In this document: piece by piece, positions 17,176 to 23,438 of the stretch | How the letters are laid out: each line of letters opens with the position of its first letter | How positions within the stretch are numbered: position 1 is the first letter of the stretch | From: Halanaerobium praevalens DSM 2228 | GTDB lineage: Bacteria > Bacillota > Halanaerobiia > Halanaerobiales > Halanaerobiaceae | Length of the DNA stretch: 64,000 nt | Assembly (NCBI RefSeq): GCF_000165465.1 | Contig: NC_017455.1 | Location: 1,922,001 to 1,986,000 of the forward strand | Direction: 5' to 3' | Notes under the pieces: generated by a model | Seen by the model: only the letters and a program-made list of their open reading frames with translations | Database searches by the model: none | What the model was told of the DNA's origin: nothing | Made by a program: the position numbers and the translations under genes

Positions 17176-18134
17176 TATTGATATACCTCCCTATATTTCT
17201 TTAAAATTAAATGACTAATTATATTTAAAGTTAAAGTCATTAAAAATAATAAAAGGCCAACTGCAAAAATAGTATAATATGATAATGATCCAACTGGAGT
17301 ATCTCCCATACTAATTTGAACAATAAAACCAGTCATAGTTTGAATTGGTTTTAAAAAACTTGAAGTTAACTGAGGTCTCATCCCAGCAGCTACAGCTACA
17401 ATCATTGTTTCTCCTATCGCCCTTGAAATAGCGAGAATAAAAGATGATAAAATTCCTGATAAAGCTGAAGGGACCATTACTTTAGAAGCTACTTCAAAGC
17501 GAGTCGATCCCATAGCATAAGCACCTTGTCTTATACTTTCTGGCACTGCATTTAAAGCATCTTCACTTAAAGAAATTACCATTGGCAAAATCATAATACC
17601 TACTGCTATACTAGCACTTAAAGCATTAAAAGTTTGGATCTGAGGAAAAATCGGCTTCAAAATATTTGGAGTTATAAATGTTAAAGCAAAATATCCATAA
17701 ACAACAGTTGGCACTCCTGCTAAAATTTCCATTATCGGCTTAATAATTTTACTAAATCTAGTTGAAGCATATTCAGTTAAATAAATTGCACTTCCTAATC
17801 CAACTGGAATAGCTATTAAAGCAGAGCCTAAAGTAATCATCATAGTTCCTGCAACTAAGGGTAAGACTCCATAACTTTTATTCGGTTCAATTAAAGGATT
17901 CCACTTAATTCCAGTTAAAAAATCTAAAATTGCTACTTCTTCAAAAAAGTGAAATGAATCAGTCAATAAAATTAAAATAATGCCAATAGTTGTAACCAAA
18001 GAAATTAATGTGGTTAAAATTAAAACATAATTGACTAACTTATTCTTATTATTTTTGGAATTCATATAACGTATTTTGGGATCAAAAAATAGAGATGCCC
18101 AGCTTTTTTTATTTTCATTTTTTAAATCTGACAT
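17175..18134 (-). CDS. pstC: Phosphate ABC transporter permease PstC
   Basis: 319 residues with a charged cytoplasmic N-terminus of about 33 residues and six membrane segments. PstC markers are VYGYFALTFITP, the loop GAYAMGSTRFEVASKVMVPSALSGI and AISRAIGETMIVAVAAG. It is separated from pstS by a hairpin with U-tract that may lower expression of the membrane part. Confidence 0.96.
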   Translation of the reverse strand: MSDLKNENKKSWASLFFDPKIRYMNSKNNKNKLVNYVLILTTLISLVTTIGIILILLTDSFHFFEEVAILDFLTGIKWNPLIEPNKSYGVLPLVAGTMMITLGSALIAIPVGLGSAIYLTEYASTRFSKIIKPIMEILAGVPTVVYGYFALTFITPNILKPIFPQIQTFNALSASIAVGIMILPMVISLSEDALNAVPESIRQGAYAMGSTRFEVASKVMVPSALSGILSSFILAISRAIGETMIVAVAAGMRPQLTSSFLKPIQTMTGFIVQISMGDTPVGSLSYYTIFAVGLLLFLMTLTLNIISHLILKKYREVYQ

Positions 18135-18178
18135 TTAAAAACCACCTTTCTTAAAATTTATCTCAAATTAAACTGCCT

Positions 18179-18205
18179 AAAAAGGGGCCAGCAAAGCCCC
18201 TTTCT
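18179..18205 (-). terminator. Attenuator-type hairpin between pstS and pstC
   Basis: On the minus strand AAAGGGGC-TTTGCTG-GCCCCTTTTT forms an 8-bp GC-rich stem with a T-tract in the pstS-pstC gap. No promoter is evident after it, so partial termination is likely, giving more binding protein than permease. Confidence 0.75.
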
Positions 18206-18231
18206 TAACAGTTATCCTACTTTATTATTGT

Positions 18232-19134
18232 CTATTTTGCTAATTTTTCAACCTTAGCTAACACTTCATCATAAGAAGGAAGTGGAGCATATCCAGTCTG
18301 AGGTACTATTTCAGCTGCATTTTTAAAATAGAAATTTAAGAAAGCTTCAACTTCAGGACGCTCTACAGCTGAGTTTTTAGCATATACAAATAATGGTCTA
18401 GCAAGTGGCTTATATTCTTTAGCTGCAATAGTTTCAGGATTTGGTAAAACTCCATTTACTGCAACTGCTTTTAACTTTTCACTATTTTCTTCATAATAAG
18501 CATAACCAAAATATCCTAGTGCATATTTATTACCAGAAACTCCTCTGACTAAAACATTATCATCTTCACTAGCTGTAAAGTCTGAACGGCTAGCTCCACT
18601 TTTACCATTAATTGCTTCAGTAAAATAATCAAAAGTTCCAGAATCAGCACCAGGGCCATAAAGATCTATTTCTTCATCAGGCCATTCTGCTCTAAGATCA
18701 CTCCATTTTTCAACACTAGAGTTTGGTTCCCAAATCTGTTTTAATTCGCCAACAGTCATATCATTAGCCCAGTCGTTCTCAGGGTGAACAGCAACTGTTA
18801 TTCCATCATAACCAACAATAAATTGAGTAAATTCAATTCCATTTTCAGCTGCAATTTTTGCTTCAGAATCTTTGATTTCTCGCGAAGCATTACTCAAATC
18901 TGTTTCACCAACATTAAACTTAGCAAAACCACCACCTGAACCAGAAACTCCAACAGTAACTCTAACTCTCGGATTTACATAAGAAAATTCTTCTGCCATT
19001 GCTTGTGTTACTGGATAAACAGTACTAGAACCATCAATTTTAATTGTACCTTCAAGTTGTTCAGCAGCACTTACCGGAAGTACTAAGATAGCTAAAATTG
19101 TAATAACAAAAAATAATGTTGTAATTTTTCTCAT
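18232..19134 (-). CDS. pstS: Phosphate-binding protein PstS (periplasmic)
   Basis: 300 residues. A classical signal peptide covers residues 1 to about 23 (MRKITTLFF, hydrophobic core, then VSA-AE). There is no Cys at the cleavage site and so no lipobox. The mature protein begins with the phosphate-binding signature IKIDGSSTVYPVTQAMAEEF, followed by GVSGSGGGFAKF and DSGTFDYFTEAI. Free secretion suits a periplasm bounded by an outer membrane; monoderm Firmicutes normally lipidate PstS. A PhoP-type box lies upstream. Confidence 0.95.
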   Translation of the reverse strand: MRKITTLFFVITILAILVLPVSAAEQLEGTIKIDGSSTVYPVTQAMAEEFSYVNPRVRVTVGVSGSGGGFAKFNVGETDLSNASREIKDSEAKIAAENGIEFTQFIVGYDGITVAVHPENDWANDMTVGELKQIWEPNSSVEKWSDLRAEWPDEEIDLYGPGADSGTFDYFTEAINGKSGASRSDFTASEDDNVLVRGVSGNKYALGYFGYAYYEENSEKLKAVAVNGVLPNPETIAAKEYKPLARPLFVYAKNSAVERPEVEAFLNFYFKNAAEIVPQTGYAPLPSYDEVLAKVEKLAK

Positions 19135-19206
19135 TAATATGTTCCCCCTTAAGGAATTTTTGATTTTTTATTTAACTTGACTCTGATTAAAATAATAACA
19201 GGTAGA

Positions 19207-19245
19207 TGTTACAGAAATATTGCTACTATGTTAATAAAATGTAAA
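19207..19245 (-). promoter_or_regulatory. PhoP-type box upstream of pstS
   Basis: On the minus strand the direct repeats TTTACA (19240-19245), TTAACA (19229-19234) and GTAACA (19207-19212) lie in phase at 11-base intervals, with one weak step between the last two. This matches the Firmicute PhoP half-site TT(A/T/C)ACA with 5-base spacers. The sites are about 75-110 bp before the pstS start. A PhoP/PhoR-like pair is encoded at 23439-25893. Confidence 0.7.
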
Positions 19246-19249
19246 CAAA

Positions 19250-19276
19250 TAAAAAAACCGCCCCAAAAGGCGGTTT
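19250..19276 (-). terminator. Terminator of the first YlbF-family gene
   Basis: On the minus strand ACCGCC-TTTTGG-GGCGGT is followed by a run of seven T. It separates the YlbF-family gene from pstS. Confidence 0.85.
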
Positions 19277-19350
19277 GTTCTCTACTAATACTTTATTTTT
19301 AATAAAGACTAAACTTATTATTAATTGTATTTAAGTTAAATAAAATTTAA

Positions 19351-19710
19351 TTAATGATTATCTTGGTGCTCGTCAAACTGATCATGATTACCTGCTTGTG
19401 GATTTATTTTCTGACTAATTTTCTTATTAACACCTGCCATTAATTTGCTAAACGACTGCTGTTTTTGCATAAATGATTTGATTTTTTCATTTTCCCACAT
19501 TTTTTTCTGTAAAGAAGCCATTTCTTTTTTAAATTTTTCAGCGCTTTTGTTTTGGTCAATTTTAATTTGTAAGGCTTCAACTTTTTTAACTAATTCTGAT
19601 GCCTTCTTATCGGCATCCATAACCTTTTCCGCTTTTAACATTTTTTTGTATTCTTCTGATTCTAAAATTGCATCAGCTAATTTTTCTGCTTTAGTTACCA
19701 CTTTTGACAT
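19351..19710 (-). CDS. YlbF/YmcA-family protein with His/Asp-rich tail
   Basis: 119 residues, mostly charged amphipathic helix, matching the YlbF/YmcA (RicF/RicA) family: KLADAILESEEYKKMLKAEKVMDAD near 10-34 and FSKLMAGVNKKISQKINP near 86-103. In Bacillus such proteins form the Fe-S-carrying RicAFT complex that tunes RNA processing. Here the C-terminus is HDQFDEHQDNH, with three His and four acidic residues and no Cys, so a different metal may bind. A paralogue with a Cys tail lies at 22962. Function beyond family is unknown. Confidence 0.8.
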   Translation of the reverse strand: MSKVVTKAEKLADAILESEEYKKMLKAEKVMDADKKASELVKKVEALQIKIDQNKSAEKFKKEMASLQKKMWENEKIKSFMQKQQSFSKLMAGVNKKISQKINPQAGNHDQFDEHQDNH

Positions 19711-19825
19711 TAATAAAAACCTCCAGTTAATTGTAGAAATTATTTAAATTTTTAACTAATTTTAAATTACCATCCTTAGTATACTAAAAATATATACATA
19801 AATCAAAAAATGATATTTTTAAAAT

Positions 19826-19866
19826 AAAAAAGGATACCTGATCATTATAAATAATCCAGGTATCCT
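19826..19866 (-). terminator. Terminator of the ArsR-permease-thioredoxin operon
   Basis: AGGATACCTG and CAGGTATCCT form a perfect 10-bp stem, followed by six T on the minus strand, 31 bp past the thioredoxin-like gene. Confidence 0.88.
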
Positions 19867-19897
19867 AAATATTGATTTTAAATTATAAAAAAATGAA

Positions 19898-20128
19898 TTA
19901 AGAAATTAAATCTTTTATTTCTTCTACTGTTGCTACTTTACCTTTAATCTTAACTTCTCCATCAATTCCAATAGCAGGTGTACTCATAATGCCTGCTTTG
20001 GCAATTTCAGCCATATCTTCTTCTTTTATTATTTCTGCCTCTACCCCTGCTTCTGCAACAGCCTTTTTAGCATTATCAGCTAAGTTGACACAATTTTTAC
20101 ACCCTGGACCATAAATAGTAATTTTCAT
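19898..20128 (-). CDS. Small thioredoxin-like redox protein (MTH895/TM0996 type)
   Basis: 76 residues from the ATG at 20126-20128, with AAGGAG 8 bases upstream; an outer GTG at 20137 overlaps that ribosome-binding site. The fold pattern is KITIYGPGCKNC, with redox Cys10 and Cys13, and the cis-proline motif MSTPAIGIDG. This single-domain family is commonly linked to YraQ/ArsP permeases and ArsR regulators in Firmicutes and archaea, exactly as here. A role in delivering electrons or carrying the metal(loid) is inferred from that linkage. Confidence 0.87.
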   Translation of the reverse strand: MKITIYGPGCKNCVNLADNAKKAVAEAGVEAEIIKEEDMAEIAKAGIMSTPAIGIDGEVKIKGKVATVEEIKDLIS

Positions 20129-20174
20129 AATTAACACTCCTTTTAATTTTGTTTTGTGAATTTATTCTTTTTAA

Positions 20175-20187
20175 CCTGGTACAAGTG
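20175..20187. promoter_or_regulatory. Partial copy of the GTAC-centred motif
   Basis: CCTGGTACAAGTG lies between the permease and thioredoxin-like genes. On the other strand it reads CACTTGTACCAGG, matching 12 of 13 bases of CACTTGTACCGGG at 23398-23410. Both lie in gaps of the same metal-type island. Function unknown. Confidence 0.35.
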
Positions 20188-20192
20188 AAAAA

Positions 20193-21158
20193 TTAAACAA
20201 AATTCATAACAAAGTTAAACATATAACCAACACCAATAATTGAAACCCCAACAACAGTTACAAAAACTGTAATCAATTTAGGTTTTATCACCTTTCTCAA
20301 AATAATCATTGCTGGCAGTGATAAAGCTGTAGTTGCCATCATAAAACTCAAAGCTGTACCTAAAGCAACTCCTTTACCCATTAAAGCTTCTACAATTGGA
20401 ATTGTTCCAACAGCATTAGCATAAAGTGGAATACCAACAATAACTGCAGCAATTACAGATAAGGGATTATTAGCACCAGCATATTCTGCTAATAGTGCAG
20501 CTGGAGCATAACCATGAATTGCAGCTCCAATTCCAATCCCAATTATAACATATTTCCAGACTCTGCTCACAATTTCTTTAACTTCTGCTTTAGCAAAGTC
20601 AATTCTGTCACTCCAATCAAGCTCTTCAACTTCACTGTCAGCAGCACTAATCTGATAAACATATTCTTCTACATATTTTTCCATGCCCAGTGCTTCAATA
20701 ACAATTCCTCCAACTATACCAACTAAAATACCACTTACAAGATAAAGAGTTCCAATTTTCCAGCCAAATAAAGTATAGAGCATCACTAAAGCAACCTCAT
20801 TGACTATTGGTGAAGTAATTAAAAAGGAAAAAGTAACTCCAAGTGGAATTCCTGATTCTACAAAGCCAATAAAAATAGGCACTGAAGAACAAGAACAAAA
20901 TGGTGTTACAACTCCTAAAAGTGAAGCCATAACATGAGCAGTTATTTTCCGATAATTACTTAAAAGTTTTTTAGTCTTTTCAGGTGGAAAAAAGCTTCTT
21001 ACAATTGAAATAAAGAAAATCATTATTGCAAGTAAAAAAATTATCTTAGTAGTATCATAAAAGAAGAAACGAACTGATTCCCCCAATTTGCTGCCTACTT
21101 CTAAACCAAATAAATTATAAGTTATTAAATCTGCAAACTTTTCAAAAATTATAAACAC
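20193..21158 (-). CDS. Permease of the YraQ/ArsP (UPF0718) family
   Basis: About 321 residues with eight or more hydrophobic segments. The family signature TPFCSCSSVPIFIGFVESGIP near 84-104 is clear, with a matching glycine-rich repeat IVGIPLYANAVGTIPI in the second half. A long acidic cytoplasmic loop (SEVEELDWSDRIDFAKAEVKE) lies between halves. ArsP members export trivalent organoarsenicals. GTG at 21156-21158 is preferred, because ArsR codons ahead supply AGGAG at 9 bases and the ArsR stop overlaps it in TAGTG; the ATG at 21167 touches the ribosome-binding site. Substrate not readable. Confidence 0.88.
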   Translation of the reverse strand: MFIIFEKFADLITYNLFGLEVGSKLGESVRFFFYDTTKIIFLLAIMIFFISIVRSFFPPEKTKKLLSNYRKITAHVMASLLGVVTPFCSCSSVPIFIGFVESGIPLGVTFSFLITSPIVNEVALVMLYTLFGWKIGTLYLVSGILVGIVGGIVIEALGMEKYVEEYVYQISAADSEVEELDWSDRIDFAKAEVKEIVSRVWKYVIIGIGIGAAIHGYAPAALLAEYAGANNPLSVIAAVIVGIPLYANAVGTIPIVEALMGKGVALGTALSFMMATTALSLPAMIILRKVIKPKLITVFVTVVGVSIIGVGYMFNFVMNFV

Positions 21159-21511
21159 TAACAACATCTCCTTTCTTTTATTTCTGCTGCTGTATCTAAA
21201 TTATCTATTTCAGTCTCTAATTCAGCAAGATTTAATTCAGTTAATGTGTCTGCCTTTAATGAAATCAACTTAGCTAAATAACTATCATAGACAGCTCTAT
21301 CTATAGAATAATAAATCCACTTCCCACTTTTTTCTTCATGTAAAAGATTTAGTTCTTTAAAATAACTAAGATGCTGAGAAACACTAGACTGTGATTTATT
21401 TAATAATTCTTGCAGCTGACAAACACAATATTGACTATCTAAAAGCAATTTTAATATTTTAATTCTATTTTCATCAGCAATGCATTTTAGAAAAATAAGT
21501 AACTTCTCCAT
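21158..21511 (-). CDS. ArsR/SmtB-family metal-sensing repressor
   Basis: 117 residues, winged helix with CxC at Cys29/Cys31 in QYCVCQLQELL, the arsenic/metal site of the ArsR group, a further Cys10, and a C-terminal Cys116-Cys117 pair. The recognition helix region is SQSSVSQHLSYFKELNLL. It overlaps the permease start by one base (TAGTG). A palindromic operator sits on its promoter, so it likely autoregulates the three-gene operon arsR-permease-thioredoxin and releases DNA on metal(loid) binding. Confidence 0.92.
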   Translation of the reverse strand: MEKLLIFLKCIADENRIKILKLLLDSQYCVCQLQELLNKSQSSVSQHLSYFKELNLLHEEKSGKWIYYSIDRAVYDSYLAKLISLKADTLTELNLAELETEIDNLDTAAEIKERRCC

Positions 21512-21525
21512 AAAATCCCTCTTTT

Positions 21526-21576
21526 CATATTAATATTAACTAATATGATTATATAGAAATATTTTTTAAATGTCAA
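21526..21576 (-). promoter_or_regulatory. Promoter plus palindromic operator of the arsR operon
   Basis: TTGACA (21571-21576) and TATAAT (21548-21553) on the minus strand are 17 bases apart, a full consensus match. Directly downstream lies the inverted repeat CATATTA-N8-TAATATG (21526-21547), an ArsR/SmtB-like operator that would block the transcription start. Confidence 0.78.
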
Positions 21577-21814
21577 CTAAAAAAATATAATTTAATATTT
21601 AACTTTAAGATTACAAGGATAATAGCTATTTTTATTTAAATTTTCCAAATAAATCGAAATTATAAAGACAAATTATATATTTTGAATATCAATATATAGC
21701 AATATTAACAAGTTTTTTAAATCAAAAAATTAATTATTTGCCTTATAATTAATTTGACAAAGAGTATAATTTAGAATAACATATAAATAGATTTAAATAT
21801 ATTAATTTAAAGGA
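21577..21814. other. AT-rich intergenic region between divergent genes
   Basis: About 240 very AT-rich bases with no open frame of note. The only feature I recognise is a TTGACA at 21753-21758, with TAACAT 18 bases on, a candidate plus-strand promoter for the peptidase C26 gene. No riboswitch or repeat was recognised. Confidence 0.5.
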
Positions 21815-21823
21815 ATGATTATT

Positions 21824-22579
21824 ATGAAAAATCCTGTTGTAGGAATTACTTCTTTTTGTGACTGTGAGCATAGTAAAAAATATACTAAAATCCGGTGCAG
21901 CTATATTAATGCAGTTTATAGAGCTGGAGGAACTCCAATTATTATCCCCCCTTTTGATACTCAAAAGCATCTACAAGAATATATTGATTTAATTGATGCT
22001 TTAGTTTTAAGTGGTGGTGAAGATTTAGCTCCTGCAAGTTATGGAGAAACTAAAGTTTTTGAGCTCAAAAATATAAATCCTGATCGCGACAAATGGGAAA
22101 TTGCTTTATTTAAAGAAGCATATAAAGCTCAAATCCCTATTTTAGGAATTTGTAGAGGCATGCAGTTAATTAATGTCTCTTTAGGTGGTAGTTTATACCA
22201 AGATATTGATCATCAATTAGATTGTGGTTTTAGTCATCTACCTTTAGATTTAGAAAAAAGAGAAAATAGAGAATATGTAAATCATAAAATAAATATTATT
22301 AAAGATACCCAGCTTGATAAAATTTTAAGTGAAGATGATTTAACTGTAAATTCTCATCATCACCAAGCTATTAAAGAAATCGCTCAAAGTTTAAATATTT
22401 CAGCTAAATCAGAATGTGGATTAATTGAGGCAATAGAAAATAAAAAGGGTTCTTTTTTAATGGGTTTACAATGGCATCCTGAAGACCTAATAGATAACAG
22501 CAGATCTTTTATCAACTTATTTTCTGAGCTTATAAAAGTAGCTAAAACTAGAAAGGATAATTTTTGTGAAAAAAAATAA
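21824..22579 (+). CDS. Peptidase C26 / gamma-glutamyl-GABA hydrolase-like glutamine amidotransferase
   Basis: 251 residues, class I glutamine-amidotransferase fold. The nucleophile elbow is ILGICRGMQLINVSLGG near residue 108, with His and Glu supplied by LQWHPED near the C-terminus. LVLSGGEDLAPASYGE and NSHHHQAIKEI are typical of the PuuD/C26 group that cleaves gamma-glutamyl amides such as gamma-glutamyl-GABA or folylpolyglutamate. ATG at 21824 is used since AAAGGA is 9 bases before it; an ATG at 21815 touches the ribosome-binding site. It overlaps the following ArsR gene by 14 bp. Substrate unknown. Confidence 0.87.
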   Translation: MKNPVVGITSFCDCEHSKKYTKIRCSYINAVYRAGGTPIIIPPFDTQKHLQEYIDLIDALVLSGGEDLAPASYGETKVFELKNINPDRDKWEIALFKEAYKAQIPILGICRGMQLINVSLGGSLYQDIDHQLDCGFSHLPLDLEKRENREYVNHKINIIKDTQLDKILSEDDLTVNSHHHQAIKEIAQSLNISAKSECGLIEAIENKKGSFLMGLQWHPEDLIDNSRSFINLFSELIKVAKTRKDNFCEKK

Positions 22580-22868
22580 AAAAATAATTAAAATATTAAA
22601 AGCCATTGCTGATCAAAATAGACTGGAAATGCTTAAATTATTAAGCTCTGAGCAATTATGCAGCTGTCACTTTGTGGATATTTTAGAAATAAGTCAGCCT
22701 AATGTTTCTCATCATCTAAAAATATTAAAAGAAGCAGGACTAATTAAAGCTTCTAAAAGAGGTCGTTGGATTGATTATAGTTTGAACAAAGAAAATATTA
22801 AATTAGTTAAAAAAGAAATTGATAATATTTTAGAAAATAAAAAAATAATTAAGTCAAATCTTATATAA
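22566..22868 (+). CDS. Second ArsR-family repressor (CxC type)
   Basis: 100 residues from a GTG start, with AAAGG 9 bases upstream inside the preceding gene. Winged-helix repressor with Cys32-Ser-Cys34 in QLCSCHFVDIL and the recognition helix SQPNVSHHLKILKEAGLI. It shares the CxC site of the ArsR at 21158 but has no C-terminal Cys pair. Coupled to the C26 peptidase gene by overlap, which is an unusual partner for a metal sensor. Confidence 0.9.
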   Translation: MKKNKKIIKILKAIADQNRLEMLKLLSSEQLCSCHFVDILEISQPNVSHHLKILKEAGLIKASKRGRWIDYSLNKENIKLVKKEIDNILENKKIIKSNLI

Positions 22869-22961
22869 ATAATTTTTGAGCAAAACTATTTATATTTAAA
22901 CTATTAAATGGTATAATAAAAATAATAAAAGTATAAGACTATACTAACTGGAGGTTTATTA

Positions 22962-23315
22962 ATGTCTAAAATATCAGAAAAAGCACAAGAATTAGGTCAA
23001 TTATTAATCAATTCAGAAGAATATTTAAAAATGGAAAAGGCAGAAGAAAGTTTAGAAAATGATGAAAAAGCAGTAGAAATGTTAAATAATTTTGAAGAAA
23101 AACAGCAAGAATTTGCTAATGATAGATCAAATCAAGAATTAAGAACTGAGCTTCAATCTTTACAAAAAGAAATGCTAAAAAACGACAAAATAAATAATTA
23201 TTTTCAAACTCAACAACAATTTGGTAAATTAATGGATACTATTAATCATGAAATTTCACATATACTTAATCCTGACCAAGGTTGCTGCTCTTCAGATGAA
23301 GGCTGCTGCTCATAA
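22962..23315 (+). CDS. YlbF/YmcA-family protein with Cys-rich tail
   Basis: 117 residues, paralogue of the gene at 19351: QLLINSEEYLKMEKAEESLENDEKA near 13-37 and FGKLMDTINHEISHILNP near 87-104. It ends GCCSSDEGCCS, giving Cys108, 109, 115 and 116, a probable Fe-S or metal site. Bacillus RicA and RicF carry C-terminal cysteines that ligate 4Fe-4S clusters, so this tail fits the family better than the His tail of its paralogue. AGGAGG-type site (TGGAGG) 9 bases before ATG. Terminator follows. Confidence 0.82.
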   Translation: MSKISEKAQELGQLLINSEEYLKMEKAEESLENDEKAVEMLNNFEEKQQEFANDRSNQELRTELQSLQKEMLKNDKINNYFQTQQQFGKLMDTINHEISHILNPDQGCCSSDEGCCS

Positions 23316-23333
23316 ATTTAATTATTCAACTAA

Positions 23334-23374
23334 AAGAGCTTTGATTTTGGCTTATTCAAATCAAAGCTTCTTTT
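23334..23374 (+). terminator. Terminator of the second YlbF-family gene (bidirectional-capable)
   Basis: AAGAGCTTTGATTT pairs with AAATCAAAGCTTCTT and is followed by T6 on the plus strand. On the minus strand the hairpin is followed by TTTT, so it could also stop the sensor kinase transcript ending at 23439. Confidence 0.85.
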
Positions 23375-23400
23375 TTATCTCAATTTGTGTAATTATTCAC

Positions 23401-23415
23401 TTGTACCGGGTACAA
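23401..23415. promoter_or_regulatory. Perfect palindrome TTGTACC-G-GGTACAA
   Basis: A 15-base perfect inverted repeat between two convergent genes. A near copy of its left flank occurs at 20175-20187. It is GC-richer than the surrounding DNA and looks like a repressor site, but no promoter is evident beside it. Confidence 0.45.
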
Positions 23416-23438
23416 AAAAGTAGCAAGCAAAAGAGCTT

